Part shown: one piece after another, positions 23,429 to 35,202 of the stretch
Layout of the letters: each line of letters opens with the position of its first letter
Numbering within the stretch: position 1 is the stretch's first letter
Assembly (NCBI GenBank): GCA_028551475.1
Contig: CM052361.1
Coordinates: 10,361,501 to 10,425,500, forward strand
Source: Casuarina equisetifolia
Taxonomy: Eukaryota > Streptophyta > Magnoliopsida > Fagales > Casuarinaceae
Direction: 5' to 3'
DNA: 64,000 bases
Notes under the pieces: generated by a model
Databases searched by the model: none
The model's input: the letters and a program-made list of their open reading frames with translations, nothing else
Told to the model about the DNA's origin: nothing
Made by a program: the position numbers and the translations under genes

Positions 23429-26400
23429 TCATATTCTCATGGAATGTTAGGGGCATGAATAAAAGCCTTAAACAAAAGGAGGGTCATGAAGGTATCAAGA
23501 ATGCTAAAGTTGATACTGTCATTTTATTATAACATAAAATAAAAGAAGATAAAGCATAATGGGTGATAGATTCTCTTTTTCCCCAATGGGGTTTTGTCCA
23601 TAATTATAGAGATAATGAAAATAGAAGGATTTGGATTGTATGGAAGAAGCTGCAGCTTAACATCACAATGCTTAGTAGTTCTAAACAGGTAGTGAATTGT
23701 AAAGTGTAAAAGGGACACAAAGTATGGTACTTATCTGCCATCTATGCAACAAATGAACGAAAAGATCTTTGGAGCAACCTCACACAATGTTATAACATTT
23801 ATGGAAAGGACACTCAATGGCTACTAGTAAGAGATTTTAATATAGTGAGGAATCTAAATGAAAGGGTTAGTGTAGCTGGCAGATAGGTACAAGGAATAGA
23901 ATATTTCAACAAGTTCATAAGTGATGTAGAACTTATAGAACCAAACTTTGTAGGACCTCTTCTATCATGGATGAACAAAGGTAAGGGGATAAGGTTCAAA
24001 GGTAGTAAATTGGATAGATGTTTGGTAAACCTTAAATGGCTACAAAGTAATGTGGATTTCTCCATTGAATTCAATACTCTTGGATTGTGAGATCACAGTC
24101 CTTGCATTATCAAGGTGGGCAATAATAGACCAAGACAGAAAAATGTCTTTAGATTTTTTAACTTTGGCAAGACAACCCCCAATTTATGACAATAGTGAAG
24201 AATATTTGGCAACAAACGGTTGAGGGCACTATAATGTATAGAATAATGATAAAGTTGAAGGAAATGAAAAAAGAGTTGAGAAAGCTAAATAGAGAGGAAT
24301 TTAGAAAGCTACCAAGGAAAATAGAGATAGCAAGGAAGTAGCTACAAATAGCACAAGGAAAGCTTTTTGATGACTCTTCAAATACCCAATTGCACAATGA
24401 AGAAAAGAAGTGGTTAGAAAAGTTACGAATACATAGCAAGCATGAAGAAATACTTCTAAAACAAAAATCAAGGAATAATTGGTTGAAAGAGAGAGATTGT
24501 AATAGTAAAGTCTTTTTTAGAAGCATGATGAAGAGGAAAGCAAAAAATCACATGGTCAAGCTGGAAATAGATGATGGGTAACTTACTAAAGATCCTGAAA
24601 TGATAAAGAACAAAATTCTAAGTTACTATCAAAACTTGTTAGGGAGGGAAAACCAACTTCAACCATTAGAAACAAAATTAAAAGAGTTATTTCCCACTGA
24701 AATTTCAAAAGAGACAAAAAGAAGCCTTACAGCAGATGTTCAAAGAGAAGATATACAAAAGGTCCTTAATTCTATTGGTGATTACAAAGCTCCAAGTCCT
24801 GATGGATATAATAGTTTCTTATTCAAGAAAACTTGGAGTATTATAGGGAGTGACATAGAAGATGCAGTTATAGCTTTCTTTCAAAAGTGACAGCTACTGC
24901 GAAGCATAAATTCAACGATAATCTCCATTGTCCCTAAGAAAGTTAATGCCACTACTATGAAAGATTTTAGACCTATCTCCTGTTGCAATGTGTTGTACAA
25001 GATCATATCTAAAATTTTGGCAGGAAGGTTAAGTAAAGCTTTGCCTCATTTCATACATCCTTGTCAGACAGCTTTTGTGCTAGGAAGGAACATTAAAGAA
25101 AATATTTTGTTATGTCAAGAGTTAATACATAATTATCATAAAGGTATTCATGGGAAAAGGGTGGCAATTAAGGTTGATATTATGAAAGCATATGATTTAG
25201 TAGACTAGAATGCAATCCTAAATACTCTAAAAGTCTTAAAGTTCCCAGACAAATTCAGATTGCTGATTGAAAGCTGCATCACTACTGTTGGATATTCTAT
25301 GAACATCAATGCCTCTCATACAGTTTTTTTAAAAGGGCTAAAGGACTTAAACAAGGAGACCCTCTCTCTCCTTTTTTCTTTGTTATTATGATGGAGATTC
25401 TTAACAGAATTATATAAAAGATAGTATCTTTTGGAAGGTTCAAATTTCACTAGAAAGGTTTAAATTTTACTAGAAATGCTCTAAAGAGAAGATCACGCAT
25501 CTATGCTTTGCTGATGATCTCTTTTTGTTTGCTCATGGAGATATTGAGTTTATATTGTGTTTACTAAATGTTATGCAAGAGTTTGAAGATATCACAAGTT
25601 TAAAGATGCATCCACAAAAGTGTCAAATTTTCTTTTCAGGCTTGTCTGAATAGAAAAAGGCTCTAATATTTGATCATATTCCTATCCAAGAAGGCCAACT
25701 TCCTATAAAATACTTAGGAGTTCCATTGGTTACTAAAAGACTCTCTAACCTAGATTGTACTATCCTGACAGAAAAAATATTGAGGAGAATTGAAGGTTGG
25801 GAGTCTAAGTATATTAGTTATAGGGGGAGATTGCAGCTAGCAAAAAGTGTTATGCTCTCATTGCAAACATATTGGATGCAAATTTTTTTATTACCAAAAC
25901 AGATTCTATGAAATTGAAAAAAGTATTAGAACTTTCTTTTGGGTAGGTAAATCTAATGGATGATATGTAGCGAAAGTGGCATGACAAGAAATTTGTTGGC
26001 ATAAAATTTCTAGAAGATTGGGTTTAATATACATTCATACTTGGAATAAGGTGTCAATTAGAATACTCTTATGGTCTCTTATGCACCCTAACTCAAACTC
26101 TTTATAGGTTAAATGGATGATAACAGAAAATTTGATGGGAAGGAATGTATTAGAAGTTGAGATGAAAGGATCACTAACTTGGAGTTTAAGGAATATTTTA
26201 CAAGTAAGAAATGAACTCACATAACTAGTGACGGACTCTAAATACAATATTGCCAAAAGTTATGTAGCACTAAGAAAGAATATAGAAGATACTGAATGGG
26301 CAACACTTGTATGGAAAGAAGGAGTACCAAAGTATAATTTTATTTACTGGATCACTTTGAAAGATAAACTATTCATAGCAGATTGGGTGGCTAAATGAAA

Positions 26401-26743
26401 TAGTTCAGTGGATCTACAATGCAACCTTTGCCAATAAGAAGAAGAATCACAAGAACATTTCTTTTTTAAATGCAGGTTCACAAACTTTGTCTGGAAGGCT
26501 CTGTTAGGCATGAATGGATTAACTCAAAGGATTGAATATTGGAGAGCTGAAATATGTTGGATGATCAAGACTATTAAGAGGAAAAGTTTTGCAACAACTT
26601 TGCTTGGTATATCTTTTAAGGCCATATTGTATCACATTTGGAGATAAAGGAATAAAAGAAGATTCAACAATACAAGTCTAGATAACTTAACTATTAGTAC
26701 TAAAATCAATAAGAATGTGAGATGGAAGATTTCATCTAATTAG
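23425..26743 (+). pseudogene. LINE-1 ORF2: endonuclease, reverse transcriptase, zf-RVT, broken
   Basis: An apurinic-type endonuclease (23,425-24,120: MIIFSWNVRG, WLLVRDFN where GDFN is usual, and DHSPC) is followed by reverse transcriptase (about 24,700-25,560: DYKAPSPDGYN, DFRPISCCN, VDIMKAYDLVD, GLKQGDPLSPFFF and FADDLFLF as the YxDD equivalent). A C-terminal zf-RVT region with CNLCQ and EHFFFKCRF follows (about 26,400-26,500). The expected length is near 1,100 residues. Many in-frame stops (for example after AYDLVD at 25,208) and frameshifts kill it. It shares a 4-base ATGA overlap with ORF1. Confidence 0.9.
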
Positions 26744-26777
26744 GACACTTAAATTTGACCTTTCACTAAAAAAAAAA

Positions 26778-26792
26778 AGATTTAAACTATGG
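26778..26792 (+). repeat. Right target-site duplication of LINE-1
   Basis: Second copy of the 15-bp repeat at 21,077-21,091, directly after the poly(A) run. Sequence beyond it continues as in unit A. Confidence 0.92.
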
Positions 26793-27280
26793 TACATCAA
26801 ATTGGGACACTTAAATTTCTAAATCAAATATATTTGAATTAAGACAAACATTACAATATGAAGGATTGAATAAGCGCATTAATATAATCAAAACAAAAGA
26901 TCATAACATTCCCACAATAAGTAGGTTTGTTACATTTGAACATTAAAGTGATCCATAAAAGGAAACTAAAAAGAAAAAATACAAGGCACCACCTTAAGTG
27001 ATGACCTAACACCAAGAAAACTAAGTAGATCATACTTATACTTGAACATGCAGTTTGTCAGCATGTACTATCAATCCAAAACATAGAAGTCCGACTTGTA
27101 GAATTAAGTTATTCTTATCTTGTTTATAATATTTTGTTCTTTCCTAGATAAAAAGATTAGGATCTTTATATAATTGTTTCCAATAGTTCAATTTTTTTTT
27201 TTGGTATTTTCATACTTATTTAGATTATAGTTAGCATCTCAAATACTTGCAATACAGGCCGCTACAAACCAAGTTCGATA
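26793..27280. other. Spacer joined to the GST-B start by a deletion
   Basis: Up to 27,235 it matches unit A 6,443-6,895. From there it jumps to the equivalent of A 9,733, only 45 bp upstream of the GST start codon. The joint shares AGC on both sides. No GST promoter motif remains. Confidence 0.85.
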
Positions 27281-28290
27281 ATGGCCGAAGAAGTGTTGTT
27301 GCTTCGAGTGTGGGGAAGCCCCTTTAGTCGTACGGTAGAGATATCTCTGAAACTGAAAGGGGTGTCGTACAAGTTCGTGGAAGAAGATATATTCAACAAG
27401 AGTCCTTTGCTTCTTAAATACAACCCCATTCATAAGAAGATTCCTGTGCTTGTACACAATGGAAAGCCCATCGCGGAGTCCTTTGTTATTCTCGAATATA
27501 TTGACGAGATCTGGCAAGGGTACCCCTTATTACCCAAGGATCCTTTCGAGAGAGCCATTGCACGTTTCTAGGTAAAGTTCATAGACGAGAAGGTAAATAT
27601 CTTCTCTCTTGGTTTTCTTAAGCTTTGAAATACACTTCAGTGTCATAAGCTTAAAAAGTGGTCAACTTGGCTTTTTTTGCATTTTGCTATTGTCCACGAA
27701 TGTTGATGCCATCACTTCTACAAATTAATTTGGCAATTTTTGAAAAATCTAAACAAAACTCCTATGGTTCCTTTGACCATTGCCATCGCTATCGGAATTC
27801 TACCATGGGTTACCGTGCAAACTTTCTATCTTTTCGCAGCATTTGTATAAATGCTAGATATGTAATGTATCTACCAAAAGAAGCTGGGAACCTGCAACTC
27901 AGACTAAAATTTGAGTTTACTTTTTTTCTTCTTTCAGTGCTTAACTGTGCTGTGTAAAGCTTGCTGGGGTGAAGTCAATGAGCGTGAGAAGGCTGCAGAA
28001 GAAGCGTCTGAGCTTCTCAAGTTTCTAGACAATGAGTTGAAGGAAAAGAGGTTTTTGGAGGAGAGACTATTGGAATGGTGGATATTGTCGCTAGCTTCAT
28101 AGGCTTTTGGCTCGGAGCTTTTGAAGAGGCTTCGGGGGCAGTATTGTTGACAAGTGAGAAATTTACCAAGCTTAGCAACTGGACTCATGAGTTTGTGAGT
28201 AACAGTGTCATCAAGGAAACTCTACCTCCTAGAGACAAAATAATTGCCTATTTACGAGATCGCTTCGGGAGCCATAAAGCTTCGAAATAG
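27281..28290 (+). pseudogene. Tau-class glutathione S-transferase, copy B, multiply disabled
   Basis: Same gene structure as copy A: exon 1 27,281-27,592, intron 27,593-27,937 with intact GT donor and CAG acceptor, exon 2 27,938-28,290. Exon 1 keeps the Ser13-containing GSPFSRTVE and AES, but codon 96 is TAG where copy A has TGG in ARFWAKF. Exon 2 has lost one T near 28,050 (five T where A has six), shifting frame after LKEKRF; the C-terminal reading reappears in another frame from 28,075 to the shared stop. The promoter was removed by deletion. It is therefore a clear pseudogene, and the intact donor shows what copy A's donor used to be. Confidence 0.93.
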
Positions 28291-28722
28291 TTGACTTTTC
28301 CTGTGACACCCACTGTTGGTGAAAAATCTACTATAATAGTCGGACAACCCGTCGTAGACAAGGTTCTCATGCGTCAGTAATTTTATTCGACGACTCCGGC
28401 AGTCTTCCTTTTTTGATTTGAGGTCTTATTCTGGCTTTATTTTCTTAAATAAAGGTGTGCTACCTTTGTTTATCTTATCACATAATCTTAAGCAACAATT
28501 CTTCCATTGTCATTTCATTTACAAAGATTAAATATTCTCGATTGACCAGATCGCCTCTACGGGTTTATACTTTTACTCCGATTTTTTCTTCTAGGAAATT
28601 TTTTGAAAGTTAACTAAGATGCACTTCTTGAAAGCTCACCGTCAGAGCATTTAATTTTTCACCCAAGCGATCCTACTAAACTTTCTAATACTGGTTCGTT
28701 CAAGTTTGTATATGTCAAAACT
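28291..28722. other. 3' flank of GST-B
   Basis: Matches A 10,789-11,245 with several small indels. No gene seen. Confidence 0.6.
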
Positions 28723-29191
28723 TGTTATAACTTTAACTCTATTTTGCACACATTGAAAACATAAACCAGGCAAAGTGTAGAGACATTTGTGAATGAAAAC
28801 ACATGGAACGATTGAACCAAATGGTTCTACATTTCATAGATAAGTTGTAGCAACAAAAAGCTTACAAAGGAAAGTGGTTCTCAACGTTCAAAAGAGTAAC
28901 CAAGACAGCTTCTAGCTTAAATACATAAAACAGAATACATAGGAAAACATGACAGCAACTACATGCCACCTTTTTTCTTTACTGGAAAGAAGTATGGACA
29001 GTAATACACCCATGACAGATTGGCCAAAAAGGACACTCTTCAGTTGTTCAGCAACTTCTCAATGGAACTGCTACAGATAAGAGTTGAACACTTACCTCAC
29101 TGTCTAGTGCCGTGTCTAACACTTGATTGAACTGTCCTCACTACTAGCTAGACACGATGGTTGGTTAATAGAAACCCCATTACTTTCAACA
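28723..29191. mobile_element. Solo LTR, 469 bp, unit B only
   Basis: Starts TGTTATAACT and ends TTTCAACA, so it has TGTT/AACA ends. It is flanked by AAACT (28,718-28,722) and GAACT (29,192-29,196). Unit A has one GAACT at the matching place (about 11,251) with no insert. There is no internal domain. Confidence 0.82.
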
Positions 29192-31869
29192 GAACTCTCC
29201 CCTCAGGCAATTCCGCACTCCGAGACCGTCAAGACGAAGAAGAAAAAACCATTGGGTCATCAAATTCATTAAACCAAAACTGAACACAAGGACAAAGAAG
29301 CCATTGATGTCAATGCCACCATAAAGCTCAAACATCTTCGAGTTCAAATCCTGTAATATGCAATTGGAAATGGTTTAACCCTAACTCTGAGTTGCTATGG
29401 ATTTGATTAACCAAATTCTAAAACCTATAATCCCTCCTTCACTATTTTTGTGTTTCTTGAGCACTAACTTGTTAGACCTTTGAACTGTTATCAAAGCGAG
29501 CCCTTCACTATCCAATAGTTGGAGAGCTAAGTTTCTACGTCCACATAGTTTTTGACCATTTCTCAAATTTTTGCAATTGCCACTTGCCTTTTTATTTGTC
29601 CTGTTTCACTAATTTTTGTGTTACATTATTTTGAAAATTAAATACCAAGTTTACAAACTTTGACACCCGAACCTTCTTTCAACCTTCTCAAATATTATAT
29701 TGCAATACCAGATAGATATTATGTTGAAATAACAGAGATCACTCCCTTGATAAATTTTACAACGTGAAAGCAACATCTTTTTCATGAATACTACATAAGG
29801 TGCTGACTTTGATATTAAAAACATATTCATAATCTTTTGGATATGACAATTGGTGTTAGAGTAATGAATAAGATGTGGACAAGTGACTATGATCAAAATA
29901 CTCCATCTACAGGTTATAACAGAAGCAATGCCAGGTTTAGACACTTATCTTTTGGGATTGGAAAATAGGTAGAAGATTGTTTTTAGAGACAATGAAGTAA
30001 ATGGAGGTAATGAATACTGACATGTAGAAGATGAGTGTCAAATTTAAACAAATTCAAGAGGATAATTTATAGGCTAATCTTGGAAACACAGACACAAACC
30101 CATGGAAAAGAGAAAGAAAAAGAAAAGGATAACGAATTAGAGCTACCGCCAGTGGTAAAGGATGACCTCTTCGAAGAAGAATTGCTTCTAAAGTCATCCA
30201 TCATATGTCACATGGCTGGCACCTATCAAATAACCTACCAATAGTAGCCAGGCCACAGTCGAGTCAGCCATGATGAGCGAACCAATACTCTTTTATGATT
30301 TTAGTTGGGTGATTCCGGGGGCTGATTTGGGAACTGCGTGACACCGACAATCTCCCTGAGAACTCCATACTCCAATTTTGTCAATAGGTATTATGAACTT
30401 TCTAATATAGTGAAACACGGTAAGCCTGTAGCATGCTACTGTTATAAAAGATTATTATGTAATCTTTAAATATAAACAAAATTATGGTAATTTATGACTT
30501 TAACTTCAGTTTAATTATGAACTTTTTAATACCGCAAAACATGATAAGCCGGCAGCATGAGATTATGGCATTGAAGATCATTATGTAATATTTAAGTATG
30601 AAAAATATTTTTGTAATCTATGACTTTGCTTTTTAGTTTAATTATGAACTTTCTAATACCACAAAACAAGGTAAGCCTACAACATGGGACCATGACATAG
30701 AAGGAAAGAAAGCCTGGTTAGTGAAAAAGCCACAAAAGGCTTGTCATATGCAAAAATGAAGACTTTCATAGTAAAGTAGCTTGGAGCCAATAAGATACCT
30801 AAGACTATGGAAGGGACTACATTTGCTAATATTTGATATCATAGCCAATCCTATATCTTGAATTCAAACACAAATGCGATGACTTATGGAAAGGGCTACT
30901 TAGGGGTGTCATAGAAGGTAGTTGCCTAAAGTGAGAGCAACCATAGCTAGGAAGATGGGCCCTAAGGGCGTTGGTTGCAGAAATGTAGTAGGATGTCATG
31001 ATCATAAGATTAGAACCTAGATCTTAAAAGGCTTAGGGTTATGAGGGCTTAAATTGGTGATAATATTCAAATAAAATGATTTTTGATTAGCCATAAAGTT
31101 TGGGGTTTTTGGCATAACAGTCTTGGATCACGAAAATTGGTATTAGAGTACTGCTATAACAGTGATTTGGAAGACTAAATGAGTCCAAAATTGAGATTTT
31201 GGGATTAAAGCTTAGATTTTTAGGTTTTCTTTTTCTTTTTTTCCTTCAAAGGTTTAAACTCCAATTAGAGCTTAACTTGTGTTAGTTGTCACTGATTGAC
31301 ATTGTGATTAACACCATGGGCCTTTAGCAATTCTAGGTATGCCCAAATTTGCCACACACAACCAATTCTTGATTAGGTCGGACTCGACCCTTAGAAACCC
31401 AAAATGGTTCTAATGATGGTGAACAAAAAATGGTTAACATATGTTGTGTAAGAGATCGACCATGAACCAACAAGCATGATGATGCAAAGTTTAGTTAAAG
31501 AACTAGCCAAATGTTTGTCGAATTGGTCCATTTCAACTTGATTCGGCCATTTTGGTTGGGTTATGATCACCACAATGACATAACTTGATTGGATCATGAG
31601 ATTATGGTCTTGTGTGGTGAGGGGATGTTTTCAGTATAAGTGGGGCTTATGATTTATTTGAGTTGTGACCACCATAGTGTCATAGTTTGATTGGATTATA
31701 GGATTGTAGTCTTGTGCTCTAGTTAGATGTATCTTGTCCTAATGTGTTGTTATGCTCTACCACAATGGCATAACATGCTAGGATTTAGAAGGATATATGG
31801 CTAGTATGTGTAAATTTGAGCTAATCTAAATAGTGTATACACCCACAAGTAGTAGACTATGCGAATTGG
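29192..31869. other. Non-coding 3' part of unit B
   Basis: Collinear with A 11,251-12,354 and 14,119-15,949, lacking the A-specific 1.76-kb insertion. It contains the ~125-bp repeats and a primer-binding-like TGGTATTAGAGT at 31,138-31,149. No gene seen. Confidence 0.6.
30390..30690. repeat. Degenerate ~125-bp tandem repeat, unit B
   Basis: Units starting ATTATGAACTTT at 30,390, 30,514 and 30,641 (partial). Orthologous to 14,456-14,725. Confidence 0.8.
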
Positions 31870-33410
31870 TTTTTACTCATGTTTGCTACTATGTTAAGAA
31901 TATTACAGTAGCACATCATACATTTTGTCCACATGTGTTTGTATGATGATGCATATAAGCTTTTTTTTTTATTTATTCACATGATGCTTAGAATGTGTCT
32001 TACTTGTTTTACTCACCTTCTTGATCAATAATACTCAGGTCACAATAGAAGTTCTTATTGGGTTAAACTCTATGAAATGGTTGCATGATATTCATTTTGT
32101 CATGCACATTGCAAACTTGGATTTAGTTCTCACAATGGACAAGACAATTGACCCTACCTTGAATAGTTTAAAGGATTATAAAGCTTAATATATTTCATGG
32201 GCTAAACATAACCATTTATGCTTGGTAGCAATGCAATGAACCATTTTGGATCACCTCCAATATGGTTTGCCTATTGAGGGCACTATGAGAATTTTTAGAG
32301 ACAACATCAATGCAATATGTTGTTTCCTCATTATTAGATACTATATAATTAGGATGGTTAAGTATGAGACAAAGATCAAGGGTTTGAATGTTATTATTCT
32401 TAATGAATGCATTGTTCATTAGGCACTAAATAGTCTTCCTTTTGATTTCAACATTATGAAAATAGCTTATAACATGCAGAATTAAAAATGGACAATTAAT
32501 GACTTACTAGTTAAGGTTATGATTGAAGATGAAAAAGCTAAAAATGAAGAGGTCTCATATAGTCATGTATGAGCCTAGTTCACGGATAGTCACGGCACTA
32601 GTTCAAGTAAAAGCAAGAAGTTTAAGTGTAAGTTTCAAAAGAAGCCTAAAGGTAATCACCTAACCAATTAGTAACTAGGGTCTTGTAACAACATTACTTG
32701 GATAAAGAAAAATGAGGTTAATTGTTTCATTTGTAAAAAGAAGGAGTATAAGAAAAGAGACTACTAAAAGTATAAGAAGAAGTTGGAAAAGTGTTAAGCT
32801 AATGGAAATAGCTCTTAGTAGTTAGATACTATAGTAATTAATCATATAACCTTTATTGTTTAGGGGTTCAAAAATAAGAGAAGGCCAAGTGAGGATGAGC
32901 AATGCCTTTTTATGGAAAATAATATAAAGGTCAATGTGGAGTTTGATCAAGATGTCATCTTACTTTTGGAGACTAGTTTTAGAATGACTTTATGTAATAT
33001 CTTCTACATACTATTTTTCAGGTGGAATTTAGTTTCAGTTTTTGTACTCAATAGAGGATGATATGTTTGTAAGATTAAGAACTCTATTGTAGATGTGTCC
33101 TTTAATTTGAATATAGTTGGTAATTATGTATTATCCCATGACTTATATAAATTATGTTTATTCCTATATGAGATATATGTTACTGTAATTGTTGATTGCA
33201 ATGTTTTAAAGAGATCTTTGTCTAAGATTATGATTATCCCTACATGAGATATATGTTAATGCAATTATTGATTGCAATTTTTTTAAGAAATCTTTGTCTA
33301 AGGAATGATCGTACACATTGTGGCATAAGATATTTGACTACATTTTCAAAGATTAAGTACAAAGGTTAATAAGGATAAGTATTTTGCTTGCTCTTGATGA
33401 AAATCTAGTA
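31870..33410. repeat. Tandem unit C, truncated
   Basis: Third repeat unit. It matches A 1-2,062 and B to about 17,957, then stops abruptly at GATGAAAATCT (33,399-33,409), where a minus-strand Copia integrase begins. Only one copy of the gag start block is present. Confidence 0.8.
32041..33410 (+). pseudogene. Degenerate Copia gag to pre-integrase, unit C
   Basis: Third copy of the array's Copia: gag start (from 32,041), zinc-knuckle region CFICKKKEYKKRDY (about 32,723-32,765), protease remnant, and GAG-pre-integrase around 33,320-33,400. It is truncated before the integrase core by fusion to another Copia on the opposite strand. No reading frame of note survives. Confidence 0.78.
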
Positions 33411-34549
33411 AGGAAATATCAAGTACCATCATGGGTTGGGGTCCAATGGTGACCCCAAACGTCCATATGGACCAACTCAAAAAGGGAGCAAGTGGCACTA
33501 TGACACTTGGGAAATGGTTGCCATGTCTATTTGGCTAGAGGGTAGACAAGACACGAAAAAGATAGAGGACAAGTAAGCAAATGATCGAAAGAAGTCAAAG
33601 TTTTCAAAGAGGACTAGCCTAAGTGTTAATATAAAAGAGCATAACTAATATTATTTATTGAAAGGAAATTACAACCCAAAGGCTAAGTTGGAGAACAAAA
33701 ATAATTTTTAAGAAAAAAAATATATTAGAAAAAAATAATTAAAATGAGTTGGAAAATCAAAGTAGAGAAAATATAACCCATAATTAGCCTTGTTGAGCTC
33801 AATCAAATCCCTAGTTGTATGGCCTTGGAAAACACAAAATTGATCGAAGAAGAAAGCCACACAATTATTGTCACAACTTAGTCTTTGAATGGAAAGCAAG
33901 TTTTGTTGAAAACAAGGAGCATAGAGAACATTATTAAGGTGTAGCTTGGGACAAAGGCTAAAATGGCCAATGTGGGTGACTTGGACTAAGGGTTTTATCA
34001 AGCAAGGTAATGCTAATCAATGTAAGGCATAGGGAGATAGAATCAAAAACATGTAATGTGCATGTGATGTGGTCAATAGCCCTGGAGTTGATAATCTAAA
34101 GGGATGAAATGAGTGATAGAGATAAAGTTGTACTTATAAATGGGTTAAAAGTATCCATTTGGTTGATGAAGTTGACTAGCTTTTGTTGTTGGTCTGTAGT
34201 GAGATGAAGCCTAATGGACCCACCAAAGATGCTACTTAAGCTGGGGGGCAGATGGCCCAAAATGCCAACACTTGAAGGAGGTGGGTAAGGGGGATGGCCT
34301 AAAGGAAGCCCACTAGAGAAGTCCAATTGGGGCAAGTGTTGAAGCCTAGAACCAAAGGGGTTATTGGCCCTAAAATGAGATAAGGCGGAAGGCCCATTAG
34401 TATAGGCATGATGGGCAAGAGGACCATAGGAGTCAAACTTACGGCAAGACCCATTTTGAGACTTAGGCTTCCCACCAATTAGGTAGCCCACAAGGAGATA
34501 ACAAGTCTCCCTAAGGTGATTGGGCTTATTACAATAGGTGCAAACAAGC
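33411..34549 (-). pseudogene. Copia-3 gag C-terminus, protease/pre-integrase, integrase start
   Basis: Just below the retrocopy it resumes with the gag zinc knuckle CTYCNKPNHLRETC (34,539-34,498). It continues as a Pro/Ser/His-rich linker (34,480-34,100) and the protease/GAG-pre-integrase region with HLNNVLYAPCFQQNLLSIQR (about 33,940-33,880), then reaches the integrase start, where LVHMDVWG is legible (about 33,460). Frames are broken by several indels. The family product is a polyprotein that packages and integrates element cDNA; this fragment cannot do so. Confidence 0.82.
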
Positions 34550-34564
34550 TTGGTAAAGGAAGCC
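34550..34564. repeat. Target-site duplication of the CBP60 retrocopy (poly(A) side)
   Basis: TTGGTAAAGGAAGCC, identical to 37,838-37,852. It belongs to the Copia-3 gag sequence that was duplicated on insertion. Confidence 0.95.
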
Positions 34565-35202
34565 CCCCTTTTTTTTTAGTCAACAAAACATGATCCGGCA
34601 ATTTTATAATCAATGTGCAATACAATAACGTACAGGATAAAATGAAATTATGATGAGTTTCGACCAACATGCTACAACTAGCATTCAATAGCCTAAGATA
34701 CAACACCTATTTCGACTAGCCTAAGATACAACACCTATTTCGACTAGCATACAATCTTGTTGAAAGGCCATTGCTGCGGTCACTTCCAGACGCCAAAAAG
34801 GCCTAAAATCTGCTAATCACCACTATCAGCTGACATCTCCAGTAGAAGCAGCTCAATTTTGTAGGTCTATGATACATGCAGATAAGAACCTTGAGAGGAC
34901 AATATTTTATGAGAACTCAACAACTCTAGAATAATTGTTAACAGAAGATATAAGCTAACTGTACAGACTAGCAGTGTGTAGCAGACAGGTTAGCAGGTGC
35001 GAGGATAACAATTCAAGGAACAGGAACTCCAAGTTAAGGCTCCCCCAACCAATCTAAAGCCTAGAACTTTATTTTTCATTTTTGGCAAAGCCACGATCAT
35101 TTGCTGGTCATATAGAAACTTCAGCATGATTGGAAATGGAAGGCAGGCAAGAAAAAGCTTATTAACATCAAATCCGGATCACCTTTGCATTTCACACTAT
35201 CT

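Larger units (their letters stand above)
21092..26777 (+). mobile_element. L1-type LINE, near full length but decayed (LINE-1)
   Basis: Non-LTR retrotransposon of about 5.7 kb inserted into unit B: 5' region 21,092-21,998, ORF1 21,999-23,428, ORF2 23,425-26,743, short 3' UTR, then an A-run at 26,768-26,778. The 15-bp duplication on both sides, the poly(A) tail and the empty site in unit A prove target-primed insertion. The first ~220 bp differ from the 5' end of the relative at 60,841, whereas from about 21,530 the two align (CCTAGGCTC then GGTAAG). Multiple stops and frameshifts mean it is no longer mobile. Confidence 0.93.
15950..31869. repeat. Tandem segmental duplication, unit B
   Basis: Second and only complete unit in the window, collinear with A. 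Private events after the split are a plastid 16S fragment (18,337-18,640), a LINE (21,092-26,777), a 2.84-kb deletion upstream of the GST (joint at 27,233-27,235), a solo LTR (28,723-29,191) and a deletion of about 230 bp near 29,500. The Copia, GST and ~120 bp repeats align with A through most of their length. Confidence 0.85.
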
